Shown here piece by piece: positions 47,744 to 59,579 of a stretch of DNA of 64,000 bases (position 1 is its first letter; each line of letters opens with the position of its first letter). A program made the position numbers and the translations under genes. Source of the DNA: Plecoglossus altivelis (lineage: Eukaryota > Chordata > Actinopteri > Osmeriformes > Plecoglossidae); the NCBI GenBank assembly GCA_036571765.1, contig BROE01000015.1:6898114-6962113 (forward strand), given 5' to 3'. Below the pieces are notes generated by a model. It saw only the letters and a list, made by a program, of their open reading frames with translations, did no database searches and had not been told where the DNA came from.

Positions 47744-48604
47744 ATCCATTTAGTGCTCTGGAGAAGAAGGCATGAAGACTCACCAAGTCTATCTTTGTTC
47801 AAGTCCTTCATCCTTATAGCCCCATACTGTATTTCATCCTCCATTTCATTTTGAAATATTTTTTAAAACAGGTCAGCAGGCCTTTTAAGTAGAATGACGA
47901 TGATCAACCCAGACTAAACTGGGTCAAACTCCACTGAACTGGTCAATGCAGTAGACCTAGACCAGACCAGATCAAACTGGACTGGACCAGCCCAAACCAA
48001 ACCCTGGGCCAAGCAGACTGAGGTTGTGGAGCGGTGATCTGCAAAACAGCAGTTCGTAAGGGTGTTCTAACAGCTTCACACATTAGGCCCGTCAGGGCCT
48101 GAAGGAGGAACGAGAGACGGCAGCATCTTGGCGGAAGATGTGATAAATGTGGTTTGGAGCGAAGCGAGGAGCGGAGTGGGTAGAACCGTCCGTGTTAGAT
48201 GTGAGGCGCTGGAGGCTCGTGCCTATCTGGATGAGGCCTACCTGGATGAGGCCTACGTGGATGAGGTCTCCTGTTGGTCCCCTGGTTCACATGACAGTGT
48301 TGTGTTCAGTACTATAAACTTCACAATAGGTCCGACCAAACAAGGCATTCCTTTCTACGTGGGTAATGCTACAAGGTAGTGATTATTCTTTTTATGCGTG
48401 ACGTAGACATGCTGGGACTATGTGCGTATTTGCATATGCCCTGGAGTATCTACAGAATCTGTGTTGAATTCCTGTAGAGTTCAAAAGGTGAGAATGTCTC
48501 TGTATCTGTGTGTGTACGTGGGTGAGAGAGAGGGAGAGAGAGGGGGAGAGAGAGTGGGAGAGAAGGGGGATAAACAGAACATAAATTACTTGAGAGCTGC
48601 ACCT

Positions 48605-48717
48605 GTGTGTGTGTGTTTGCGTGTGTGTGTTTGGGTGTGTGTGTGTGTGTGTGTTTGGGTGTGTGTGTGTGTGTGTGTTTGGGTGTGTGTGTGTGTGTGT
48701 TTGGGTGTGTGTGTGTT
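48605..48717. repeat. TG array with TTTGGG interruptions
   Basis: (TG)n interrupted by gtttgggtg every 22-28 bases, four or five times, so a higher-order unit is present. Confidence 0.9.
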
Positions 48718-49213
48718 CTGGTCTGAATGTCAGCTGGAGGTGTTGACAGTGCCTTTTTTCCAGAGAGATTTTCATTACTTTACGGCGTGGGTTAGGTAGC
48801 TTACGCGCACATACCCTCACACCTACACACACAAACTGAAAATGAGAGCCAGGTGTGTGTGAGTTTGGACTGGGCTTGTTATATTGCCCCCAGCAGAGCC
48901 TTTGGGGAGTTGGTGAGGTGAGGACCTCGGTCAGGATTCAAAGGAACACACACACACGCTCAGGCGCACACGCGTCTACACACGGAAACACACACACACA
49001 CAAACAGAACAACCAGGGGGCAGAGCTGTGAGGGGTTGTCCAGGGTTCCTGTTTGTTGGTCTAGACCCAGGCGTGAAGCCCTGCCAGGGGCCTGCAGGGA
49101 GGTCAGTCACAGGGCAAAGGTTAGAGAGGAGGCCAGGGCTCAGGAATCACAGAAAGGTGAAGAGGGAGTTATCAGGTGATGAGAAAAAGAACGTTTGACT
49201 CCAAAGGTGTTCG

Positions 49214-49412
49214 TGTGTGAGTGTGTGCATGCGGGTGTGTGTGGAGGAGGGGGTGTTTGATGTGGGAGTGTGTGTGCGTGTTTGGGTGTGTGCGTGTTTG
49301 GGTGTGTGTGTGTGTGTGTGTGTTTGGGTGTGTGCGTGTTTGGGTGTGTGCGTGTTTGGGTGTGTGTGTGTGTGCGTTTGGGTGTGTGTGTGCGTTTGGG
49401 TGTGTGTGAGTT
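49214..49412. repeat. TG array with TTTGGG interruptions
   Basis: Same motif family as 48605-48717: gcgtgtttgggtgtgt units of about 16 bases, eight or more copies, with one longer TG run inside. Confidence 0.9.
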
Positions 49413-49920
49413 TGCTTCTGTACAGCCCCCGTCACCAGAGCCTCTCAGAATGAGTTGAGTCAATACATAAAGATTCAACAAGGCTCTCACATCACACCCC
49501 AATAAAAACCTCTATGACAGATTAAAGAGAGTTATGGCTTTTCCAGGCATTTGCCCATAAATATAGCAACACGCTCACCGGCGGTGTGCGTTTATCTTTA
49601 GATGATGGAACGTCTTTGCTGACGTTTATGGCTCTTAGGGGTCTGCAGTGAAAAGGTTTCCTATTGGCTGTGTGGGGACGCACTGAATCTGGAAGATAAT
49701 AGGGTCATCTCAGTGTCTAGGTGTGGACTGACGGTAGTGGCAAGGCGGTGGGACGTACTCCCTGGGAGCCTTTATTGATGAAAGTACTTTCTAAGCATCC
49801 CAACATTTGAACGTGATACAGATTCATATGTAGTTTTGGAGACAAGGAGACGTTAAAGTATGTAGCTGTTTTAGGGCTTTCCAGACCAGTGGATGAGTGA
49901 AGTGGACGTGGTCATGACAC

Positions 49921-50140
49921 GAAAGACAGACAGACAGACAGACAGACAAACAGGCAGATAGGCAAACAGGCAGACAGGCAGACAGGCAGACGAACACAGA
50001 TTGACGGAAAGACTGACAGACGCACAGACAGTCACGCAGACTGACAGATTGACAGACACACTGACAGACTGACACACACACAGACAGACAGATGGACACA
50101 GGCAGACACACACGCAGACACACACACACAGACACACAGA
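49921..50140. repeat. CAGA-rich tetranucleotide array
   Basis: GACA/GGCA units at the left, then a decayed GACAGACTGACA region and a CACACAGACA tail. An older relative of the arrays at 47657 and 51899. Confidence 0.85.
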
Positions 50141-50189
50141 AGGCGAGGAGATGCAGCGTGGTGACTCAGAGAGAGAGAACTAGGCGAGC

Positions 50190-50405
50190 AGCCGTCACAT
50201 TTGACGTAGGCGTTTTTCCTGACAGCTGTAATTCTCCAGCCTACAGAATTTCATCAACAGCAGTTGTGTTAAAGCCGGGCCGCGGGGCGCCGGCCCTTTC
50301 AAGTCTGCCGCTGTGACAGGTAGATTTATTAGTCCTGAAATTTGTACAGATCACATGTCACTCATGGCTAACTGTCAGAGTGGCACTGGAGCCTCGCAGC
50401 TCGCT
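50190..50405. promoter_or_regulatory. candidate conserved non-coding element
   Basis: Complex sequence wedged between CAGA and CA arrays, with cctgacagctgtaattctcc (E-box and TGACAG) and tagatttattagtcctgaaa. No frame is supported. Its survival between expanding arrays suggests constraint, but this is inference. Confidence 0.3.
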
Positions 50406-50451
50406 CAAGGTATTTCTGCCTCTCTGCCTCTGCCAGGACACGGCTTACTCA

Positions 50452-50612
50452 GAAACACACACACACACAGGTTGGAGACACACGCACACACACATATACA
50501 CAAACACACTGGAGACACATACACACACACATGCTGGAGACACAAGTACACACAAACACACGTTGAAGACACACGTACACACACACACACACGCTGGAGA
50601 CCCAAGTACACA
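50452..50612. repeat. CA array with ctggagacaca units
   Basis: CA repeats with a recurrent gctggagacac(a) unit about 30-45 bp apart, five copies. Confidence 0.85.
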
Positions 50613-50769
50613 CATATTTATTTGTTTGTTTTCTCAGATGTTTGCTGGATTTGTCAGGGATGTCTTTAAGCCTACAGGACGTGTGTTGAGGAAAGCATGA
50701 ATATGGAATGTTTCGTCATTTCAACATCGCTCATGTTTTATCCAGATTTGACCAAATTGAGCAGAGATA

Positions 50770-50880
50770 GTGTGAGAGAGAAAGAAAAAGACAGACAGAA
50801 AGAGAAAGGAAGAAAGAAAGGGAAAGAAAGAGAGCAAGAAAGAGAAAGGAAGAAATAGAGAGAAAGGAAAAGAAAGATGG
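50770..50880. repeat. GAAA-rich polypurine tract
   Basis: Purine tract of agaaagaaag-type units over about 110 bases. Confidence 0.85.
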
Positions 50881-51113
50881 AGTCTGTGGCGCACCTTTCA
50901 GCTCCACATCTGGCTCTGATATTTCAGAGGTAATTAGTCATGCTGAGGTGGTGTGTAGATAAATCTATCATCCCAGAGAACACAAACCGTTGGAGGAATG
51001 AAGAGGAAGTGAGGAGACACACACAGGCTTGGCGCGTTCATAAATCACTGGGAAGATTAAAAACAGACACTGGCTTGATGAGAGGCAGGGACAGTGAGGG
51101 CCATGAGCACTGG

Positions 51114-51272
51114 CTCTCTCTCTCTCCCTCTTGCTCTTTCTCCCTCTCTCTCTCTCCCTCTCTCTAGCTCTTTATCTCTCTCCCTCTCTCTTGCTCTCTC
51201 TTGCTCTCTCTCTCCTTTTCTCTTATTCTCTCTCTCTCTCTCCTTCTCTCTTACTCTTTCTCTCTCTTCCTG

Positions 51273-51304
<32 letters not shown>

Positions 51305-51305
51305 G
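51114..51305. repeat. (CT)n tract ending in (CA)n
   Basis: CT array with tcttgctctc units running directly into about 10 CA units. Confidence 0.9.
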
Positions 51306-51898
51306 TGCGTGCGCGCTCACGCTCTCACACTTTCTCTCGCACGAGCACATACTTATTTTAATTGTTCCTTGCCTACTCCCTTGTTTTCTCGTAATTCTCA
51401 GTCTACCAGAGGCCAAAGCAAACATAAGATCTCTCACATTGGTTGAAGATTTCCCACCACAGCAAGCCAGGGTAGCGCTGGATCCATGAAGGGTTTCTCC
51501 CGTGAGTGGAAACCCAGTAAAACCCAGTCCAGCTTAGTCATCGTTGGAAGGCTACTCTTGTGGGAGCTAAACCATGTGGTCTCTATCTCTCTCGCTCCCG
51601 CTTTCTTTCGGCAGAGGAAGGAGTAGGAGGGGGACGAGAGACAAGGGGCTGAGAGAATGAGCGAGAGAGAGAGAGAGAGAGAGAGAGGAGATGTGAGGGA
51701 GAAGGGAGAGTGAGAGATGAGGGGGAGGTCAAGAGGAAAAGGAGAAAGAAGAAAAGCTACTCTGACAGTGTCTCTGTTACTCTTTGGCAGCCAGTTCCAC
51801 TCAGGGCTCGGAGGCACACTTTGGTCTCCTCTGATTCTGACAGGGTTTCATTAAGAGCTGTCCACCCGCCCTAGCCCCAGGGCTGAGAGAGGCTTAGT

Positions 51899-52014
<116 letters not shown>

Positions 52015-52491
52015 CGTATAGACAGATAGCAAGAAAGAAAAAGATATACATAGAGAGAAAGCGAGAGAATGAGGGAGGGAGAGGAAGAAAGGGAGAAAGA
52101 ACAGAGAGGGAGAAGATCATCTAAACGGGCGGGAAAGGGAGATGGGTTGAGAAGATAGCAAACGAGAGAAAATATGAGATACAAAGAGAGAGGTTAGACG
52201 AACCAAGGAAGGAGAAAGGCTGAAAGACGAGCAACAAAGGAAGTGAGGGAAGGATAGAAGGAGCGAAGGAGACACAGAGGAAGAACAGATGGAGATTGGT
52301 TGCAAGTTATTGTCTAATAAGAAAGAGGAGTTAAAAAAAAGGGCCGATGGAACTGCTATGTAATTACTGCGCGACAGGGCATAGTCATCACTCCGGTGAA
52401 TGAGCTGTGTTTTGTTCCTCCATATAATCCACAGAATAGTGAGCGAGTGGCCTATTTTTTCTTGTTGTCATTAGATACAGGCTGTGTCCAC

Positions 52492-52599
52492 CTATGCGAG
52501 TCTGGCCTTGGTGAAGTTGTGACGGTACACATAGTCCCTGCTTCCCCCGGCTGGCGCTGGGCCAGGGCGGATGTGGGTCTGGTGATGGCAACGTCCGTG
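52492..52599 (-). CDS. possible terminal coding exon, unrecognised
   Basis: On the minus strand a good acceptor (gcgtttccctgcag) opens a 36-codon frame in phase 0 that ends at TAG (52494-52492). It reads ...GGSRDYVYRHNFTKARLA-stop, which has coding-like composition. I recognise no family. The plus strand is also open over 137 codons here, so the coding strand is unclear, and the block may instead be conserved non-coding sequence. Confidence 0.2.
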   Translation of the reverse strand, partial: HGRCHHQTHIRPGPAPAGGSRDYVYRHNFTKARLA

Positions 52600-52847
52600 C
52601 TGCAGGGAAACGCTCCATCACACATGAAACGGCGTGGCGGAAACTGTAAATCTGCTCGTACAAAGAAGCTGGTGAGAGGACAGGAACTTCACTCTGCTAC
52701 AACGTGTTTCCCCCCACGGTCGCTCATCAAAGGCCACTCGCACCAGGAAGTGGTCATTCCCATTTCCTGGTCGGCACCACCCATGGGAGACGATAAAAAT
52801 AAGGTGTGAGGGAGAATGTCATATTTTGTGTTTTTCGGGGGGGGGGG

Positions 52848-52859
52848 NNNNNNNNNNNN
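52848..52859. other. short assembly gap (N)
   Basis: Twelve unknown bases between a run of G (left) and a run of C (right); probably an unresolved homopolymer or hairpin. Confidence 1.
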
Positions 52860-53555
52860 CCCCCCCCCCCCTTGTCAAGCTGTTGTCGTGGAAACACCAG
52901 GGATGTGAGTGTTGTTCAGGGATGCGCTGGTTGAAGGTTGAAGGCGGGGTCGTGGCAGGGCGGTTCTAGGAAGGCCCCTTTCATGAAAGGTCTCTTTCAT
53001 GTCCCTGTCTAAACCTGCTTCCTCCGTTGTTTGACGTTGCCGTGGCGACTCGACTGACACGGCTCCGCTCTCGTCCGCTCGCCTCCCCCAGACATCGCGC
53101 CCGGATCGCCTGCAACCTTTCATGTCACAGTCGATGTCATAACTGTGACAGTTAGCTGTTCACCTTCTCCAATTCTTTGACATTTGGAGACGTCGCATTC
53201 CAATTACGGTAAGCAGTAAAGAATCCATAGGAAGATTCTCTGGTCTTCTTCCCATGATGACGCTGATAGCGGTGGTGGTTTGGGCGTGTTTGATTTGCAG
53301 TGTCTGTGTGTGCCACGGTTCTAGCCCATTAGCCCCGGAACTGTGGGCTTGTTAGTGGCCCAGCCTCATATAATTTACTAGGCCTTCAACTCTGCAGAAT
53401 GTGTTTCTTGTAAGCGTAATGGAAGCGATTCATTCTCCCTGTCAACACTGGAGTTCACTTTGTTTGTCTTCTGAGTTGCAGAGGGGGACGTTTTTTTTCC
53501 TGCAGGTCATTGGGTGCTGGATGGGTGTGTTCCTGTTGGATGCTGAAAGTAGGTT

Positions 53556-53595
53556 TCTTGGTGTGTGTCTGTGTCTGTGTGACTGTCAGCGTGTC

Positions 53596-53632
<37 letters not shown>

Positions 53633-53876
53633 CTGTGTGTGTATCTCTGTGTGTGTGTTTCTGTGTTTTGTGTGTGTGTTTCTGTGTGTGTGTATTTCTG
53701 TATGTGTTTCTGTGTTTTGTGTGTGTGTGTGTTTCTGTGTGTATGAGTGTATCTGTGTGTATGCATGTGTGTTTCTGTATGCATGTGTGTGTACGTGTGC
53801 GTTTCTGTGTGTGTTTGTACGTGTGCGTATCTGTGTGTGTTTGCACGTGTGTGTATCTGTGTGTACACATGCACTC
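53556..53876. repeat. (TG)n array with TTTCTGTG units
   Basis: About 320 bases of TG with recurrent gtgtttctgtgt and atgtgtgtttctgtatg units. One of the longest TG arrays in the window. Confidence 0.9.
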
Positions 53877-54285
53877 AGCTTGATGTAGCCTCCGTACGTG
53901 CCCAGACCTCCAGACCTCCTCAGAGACAGGACAGACAGCTAGGTGTGCTACGCTTGGCATAAAAAAAAAAGCCCAAATGGTTTTTTCTTTTAAGCCGCTA
54001 CTCTAAAAGGTTTGCGTTTATTTACACTGCGGAAAAAAATGATGTCCTGATGACGACTGATAGCCCACCGCTAACTAGCGTTAGGTCCCAGCAACGGTGT
54101 TCGGATGGCGCCATGAGGCCAGACTCAGACTGAACGTTAAAGTGGTGTTTATTGATCTGTTAACATATTCATTTAAGCCAAACGATAACAGTAATGATGG
54201 TGAAAACTACTGCAGGGCTTTCCTTGACGGCAGCCCTACATCACGTCCTCCTTCCTCATAGCCCCTCCACAGATGACCACACATG

Positions 54286-54461
54286 TACATGGAGAGAGAG
54301 ACACAGGGAAAGAGAGGTAGAGGCAGAGAGAGAGAGAGGTAGGGGCAGAGAGAGAGACAGAGAGAGAGAGAGAGGTAGGGGCAGAGAGAGAGAAAGAGGT
54401 AGAGGCAGGGAGAGAGAGAGGTAGGGGAAGAGAGAGAGAGGTAGAGGCAGAGAGAGAGAGT

Positions 54462-54492
<31 letters not shown>

Positions 54493-54496
54493 GTGG

Positions 54497-54535
<39 letters not shown>

Positions 54536-54575
54536 GGGGCAGAGAGAGAGAGGTGGAGGCATAGAAAGAGAGAGG
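54286..54575. repeat. (GA)n array with ggtagaggcagag units
   Basis: GA repeats punctuated by gaggtagaggcag or gaggtaggggcag every 20-45 bases, at least nine times, so a GA-based minisatellite. Confidence 0.9.
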
Positions 54576-55608
54576 GCCGCAAGTGTAAATGATCCATTCA
54601 TTCTCAGGAATGCGAACTGTAGCTGCATCGCAGAGATTTACTCGCCCCGGCCAGCTAAAGAAACGTGTTCTTTCCCATCCGCCTTAATCCGTCTGAGAGA
54701 GAGAGAGAGAGAGAGGGAGAGAGGGAGAGACTGTCGAGGTCCACATGCCCTCCGACACCAGAGGTTGGAAACTCACACAGAGAAGGAGGCCTTCCAACAG
54801 GTTCCAAGAAAAACACATTGGCCGGCGGCCATTTTGGATGATGACCTAGCATCATCAGTAGAAGGACTGAGTAGCTTCTCCTCGGGCTGATGATAAAGAT
54901 CCTACCATGAAGAATGAGAGAGACTCTCTTGTTGTTGTTCTTCTTCTTCTTCAGTCCCTTTTCCCCTCGCTTGCTTCACCTCGGCGAAGGCAGGATGGAA
55001 GAAGGGAGGGCTGAACGTAAAAGTCCTTCCCAGGTTGACAAAATCATCTCGCCTGTTTTCCCCGACGCATCCCAGCGCAGAGCTACACTGCGAAGCCACA
55101 AACAGCATTTTTCATGAAGACATAACTTTCGTGTCACCGTCATCGGGGGCGTATTCATCTTACTGTTCGACGTCGGGGGTGGGAAGGGGGGTGTGGGGGG
55201 TTAGGGAGTGGGGGGGGTGATGAAGTGGCGAGGATGAAAGGAAGCAGCCAGAGCATGCTGGGAAAGTGTGATTGGTCTCTCCAGAGGCTGGCTGTTCATT
55301 AGTAGACATCAGCGAAGACAGAGAAAGTTGTCGTGACAACATAACTGAGGAAACACAGACACACAGCCCTCAGTACTTCCTGAACACTGTCTCGTGTCAT
55401 TCTTCACGTTAAGGTTGGAGAGGCTCAGCTGAGATCATTTCACATGGAATTCCAGGGGGTTGTTTTTGGGGTTTTCTCTCCAGACAAGCGGAAAATGATG
55501 ACGTCGTCCCCTCTGCTCGCTTTGTGATCCGTCTCCACCAACGTTGTCCTCACTTCTCTTCTTATCGCTCATCTCTGTCCTGTTTCCCCCCCATTCACCA
55601 GCCCACTG

Positions 55609-55774
55609 CCCCATCTCCTCTCAACCATCCAGCCCCCTGCCCCAATCCTCTCAACCATCCACCCCCCTGCCCCATCTCCCCTCAACCATCCACCCCCCTG
55701 CCCCATCTCCTCTCAACCATCCACCCCCCTGCCCCATCTCCCCTCAACCCTCCAGCCCCCTGCCCCATCTCCTC
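55609..55774. repeat. 31-bp minisatellite, 5-6 units
   Basis: Units of 31 bp, with ctcaaccatccacccccctg and ccccatctcc as the common parts. The unit length is not divisible by three, so the frame rotates along the array. Confidence 0.9.
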
Positions 55775-55829
55775 TGCATGTTGTGTGGCTCCCATCTCCC
55801 CCCAGCCCCCTCCATAAATCCTGGGGACA

Positions 55830-55985
55830 GCGGTGCTTTAATGGATAATTAATTGATGGCGCTGCTGCGCTGTAATAAGACGATAAATTAGGACATGGGC
55901 CAGTGTGCTGTGTCAGTGTGTGTTGCTAATGGCCCTTCAGGGTTGGGGCAGCAGGCTAATAAATTAGACAGGGATTAAGTGCCGC
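55830..55985. promoter_or_regulatory. candidate conserved non-coding element
   Basis: Contains ggataattaattgatggc, gacgataaattaggac and ctaataaattagacaggg, a dense set of TAAT/ATTA homeodomain-type sites in otherwise complex sequence with no supported frame. Confidence 0.4.
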
Positions 55986-56779
55986 GCTTCACGACCCTCC
56001 ACCACCGCCACTACTGAGAACAGAGGGAGTGGAGGGAGAGGAAGAAAAAAACAGTTGGAACGGAGAGAGTGAGTGGAAGAGGAGAGAAATCTCTGGCTAA
56101 CAAGGTTCAACATCGTTCTAACGCTGCTCCTATTTCGCTGCAGGTTGCGAAGCTTCCCTCTAGGTGTGTCCTTGACTGCATGGGTCAGTGTGCAAAGAAT
56201 GTAAACTAGAACAAGGATCATCTTTTAAATCAATAACACCGCGCGGCGAGCGAGCGGCAATCCCAATCGCTTCTTTTGCCAGAGCCGCTGTGTTCAGGGC
56301 GTTTTAGAAGGGGACCGAGAGTCACGAAAGGTCGAAGGATGTTGCGGGATCTTAGCGAGTCGCTAAGGAGTGAATGAGCGCGTAGAGCTCTGGGAAGGCA
56401 TCGAAGGGAAGACTACTCGCTGCTTCCGAAGCTCTCATCATGTCGAGTGTGAGGGATCGTGCCGTTCTTTCCGGGGAGGAAAATCACGGCTTAGTAAACA
56501 AGGACAAAATCTCCTGCTTGGATATGTGGAATTTCACCAGATAGTCTCTAATCCCATTTTACTGGTTGTCTGATTAAGAGGTGAGAGGGATTAAAGAAAT
56601 GTGTGTGTGTGTGTGTGTATGCTCCTCGCACACGCACTGTGTGTTTGAGAGATAGCCAGAAAAGAAAGAAGCAGGGAAAAAAAGGAAAAAACAGTAGCAC
56701 ACATGGCAGGAAAAGAGAGAAAAAAAATTGCGGGAGAGAAAAAAAAATGTTGCAAATGAGATTAGAAGTGAGCAGCAGG

Positions 56780-57030
56780 AGAAAAATGGCCGCTCAGTTT
56801 ATGTCGCTCTAATTAAAAATCCCGCCAATCTTTACCCTCCTAATGTAGGCCTAACGAGCTGGGTTTAGTGGCAGTTATGTAGATAAAAACTCCCTCTGAT
56901 TGATCCCAATGGCCTGTTGAAATTCGTTTCACTCCACCATATTGATTTCATTCCGCTAGTTGAAAACTGCTAATTAATAATGATAATAAAAGTGTCGCAG
57001 CTCATTAAAATCACCCAGACAGGTTTTTAC
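56780..57030. promoter_or_regulatory. candidate conserved non-coding element
   Basis: Complex AT-rich sequence with gctctaattaaaaatccc, ctgctaattaataatgat and gctcattaaaatcaccc. Non-coding in all frames. The best enhancer-like block on the right side by texture. Confidence 0.4.
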
Positions 57031-57429
57031 TCAATCCCTTTTCTTTCTCTCTCTTGCTTCATTGCTCCCTCTCTCCCTCTCTCCCCCTCTCCCCTCTCAC
57101 CCCTCTCACCCCTCTCACCCCCTCACTCTTACTTTTGCTTTTATTTGCATACTTCCAGGGTTTGTGCAGTTTTCCCAACTAGAAGTTTCTAACTTGAAAC
57201 ACCGCATAGTTTAAACCTTGGAGGTATGCTGGTTTATGACGAATTAATCACAAGACGACTATATGAAGACACATTGTCATTGTCACTATGTCATATTACC
57301 ATTATACTTTTATAGGTAGTATGACAACCTATGCAAAACATACAGTATACAGTATTTGTTATGCACTTTGGTCCGTGAATGACGACTTGCATGTGTGACT
57401 TCCTCTGATTGTCAAAGTGGGTTTGTTCA

Positions 57430-57730
57430 GAGGAGGAGGAATGAGGAGACGAGAGGAAAAAACAAGATGTTAGAGGAGAAGGAATGGAGGAGTGGAGCAG
57501 TAAATGTGTTCAAAAGAGGAATAGAGGAGAGAAGGAGTGGAGGAGGAGAAGAGGGAGAGGAGGAGGGTGAGGAGTGTAGGAGGAGAGGAGAGTAAGGAGG
57601 AGTGTAGGAGGAGAGGAGGATAAAAGGAGGCTAGCAGGAGAGGAGGAGGAGGAGAAGAGGAGTGTTGGAGGAGAGAAGGAGGGTGAGGAGGGGAGGAGGA
57701 ATGGAGGAGGAAAGGAAGAGTGTGTAAGCT
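57430..57730. repeat. GGA-rich polypurine tract
   Basis: About 300 bases of purine with gaggaggagagga and gagtgtaggaggagagg units. Opposite strand bias to the TCC tract at 58620. Confidence 0.9.
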
Positions 57731-58059
57731 CCAGACTGCACACAGTAGCAGTGGAGGTGTTGGAGGAGGCAGAGCCGGCAGAGGCACACTGACGGAGGGG
57801 GATGATGATGAAGCTGTCTGGCTGTGTCACCCGCAGCCCCGCCACCCCACCCGGGAGAGAAGAGAGAAGTGCAGAGCTTTAATCCATCATCAGCCGGTAC
57901 GACTGACACCCCCAAAGACAAAGTGCCCAGCCAGACTCTCCGCCAACCAGGGACTGGAACATTCCACCATATTTTTTGTTGCCTGTCAGGTCGTCTAATA
58001 AAGCAGGGCGAAATATGAAGGAGGGGGGGGGAAGGAGGAAAAATGAACTATCTAGCACT

Positions 58060-58200
58060 GATGTAATATGGCTCATAAATCTAATTTAATTACCCGATGT
58101 GGGGACAGGCCGTGGAAGCCCTGACTGGATTTATAGTGTCTTAACTTGGCATCTTAACGACTTTGTGCTTTTAATATCATTACCCTGAAATTTATTCTCC
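58060..58200. promoter_or_regulatory. candidate conserved non-coding element
   Basis: Repeat-free sequence with aaatctaatttaattacccg and cttttaatatcattaccctg. Homeodomain-type cores are abundant and no exon is supported. Confidence 0.35.
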
Positions 58201-58285
58201 CTCTCCTGTCTGCTCGCGCACACGCGCGTACACACACACCTGTACACACACACACACACTTACACACCGGTTTGTATGCCCTGGT

Positions 58286-58595
58286 GCATGTGAACACTAA
58301 AAAATGTTGTTAGCATTAAGGGCTCTTCTGGCGAACTAGAGGCAGGTTATTGCTGATTTGTAAGTAATTGGTTTTATTTGACTTCCGAAGGAAGATCAAC
58401 ACGGCGTCTGTCCTCTTCACGCTGACCAGCGATGCGTGAAGCACTGACATACAGCCAGTGGCGTCTCAGAAACCCTGGTGGGATTAGAAGGTAGATCTAG
58501 AGAGCTGTAGGAAGCTCTGTTGTACCCCTGGCTTCTGTCCTCACCGTTACTCTGTTACATCGGTTACGTCTGTTTTCGCGCCTTTTTCGTGTTCA
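58286..58595. repeat. left copy of a perfect 310-bp direct repeat
   Basis: Starts gcatgtgaacactaaaa and ends cctttttcgtgttca. Repeated without visible difference at 58846-59155, with a period of 560 bp. It is followed by a TCC tract. Confidence 0.95.
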
Positions 58596-58617
58596 CCTAT
58601 CCCTGTCTTCTTTTCAT

Positions 58618-58845
58618 TCGTGTCCTCCCTCCTCCTTCATCTACTTCTCCTCTTCCTTCTCCTCCCCCTTCTCTTCCTTCTCCTCCTCCTCATCTTCCTT
58701 CTCCTCCTCCTCCTCTTCCTTCTCTTCCCCCTCTTCCTCCTCTTCCTTCTCCTCCCCCTCCTCTTCCTCCCCATCCCCTTCGTCCTCCCTCTTCTCCTTG
58801 TTCCTCCTCCCCTCCTCCCCCTCCTCCTCTCCCTCCTCCTCCTCC
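58618..58845. repeat. TCC/CTT polypyrimidine tract
   Basis: About 230 bases of cctcctccttctcc-type sequence between the two copies of the 310-bp repeat. Confidence 0.9.
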
Positions 58846-59155
58846 GCATGTGAACACTAAAAAATGTTGTTAGCATTAAGGGCTCTTCTGGCGAACTAGA
58901 GGCAGGTTATTGCTGATTTGTAAGTAATTGGTTTTATTTGACTTCCGAAGGAAGATCAACACGGCGTCTGTCCTCTTCACGCTGACCAGCGATGCGTGAA
59001 GCACTGACATACAGCCAGTGGCGTCTCAGAAACCCTGGTGGGATTAGAAGGTAGATCTAGAGAGCTGTAGGAAGCTCTGTTGTACCCCTGGCTTCTGTCC
59101 TCACCGTTACTCTGTTACATCGGTTACGTCTGTTTTCGCGCCTTTTTCGTGTTCA
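58846..59155. repeat. right copy of a perfect 310-bp direct repeat
   Basis: Identical to 58286-58595 as far as I can read. It is also followed by a pyrimidine tract, but one of different sequence, so the duplicated unit may be 310 bp plus a diverged or misassembled tract. Confidence 0.95.
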
Positions 59156-59164
59156 TATATTGTT

Positions 59165-59380
59165 TCTTTTCCTTCGTGTCTCTCTCTCTTCATCTTTTCT
59201 CTCTCTCTCTTTTTCCTTTCCTCTTCATCTCTTTCCTTCTCTTTCTTCTTTCCCCCTCTTCCTCTCTTCTTCCTCCTCCCTCTTCTCCTCTTCGTCCTCC
59301 TTTCCTTTGTTCTTCTTCTCTCCTCTCCTCCTCTCTCCTCTTTTCTTCTCGTTCTTCTCTTTTCCTTCTCCTTTTGTATC
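59165..59380. repeat. polypyrimidine tract
   Basis: Mixed CTT, TCC and TTTC sequence over about 215 bases after the second 310-bp copy. Confidence 0.85.
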
Positions 59381-59489
59381 TTTAGGAGCTCCTCCCCTTC
59401 GCAGTTCGCTGTTGTCCAGATAAAAAAACACAAAAGGTTGAAGAGGAAAGAAAGAGAAGAGGAGAGATAGAAAACGTGGTGATGGTGGT

Positions 59490-59525
59490 GGGGGGCCGGG
59501 GGGGCCGGGGGTGCCGGGGGGGGCA
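59490..59525. repeat. G-rich tract
   Basis: Runs gggggccgggggggccgggg and beyond, with five or more G runs close together, a textbook G-quadruplex pattern on the plus strand. Confidence 0.8.
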
Positions 59526-59579
59526 CAGAGGGAGGCAGAGTCACCACTCCACCCTCCCTCTCCATCTTTCCTCCACTTC

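Noticed and set aside
58520..58876. Pro/Ser/Leu or Arg/Lys-rich frames
   Set aside because: Translations of the TCC tract between the two 310-bp copies.
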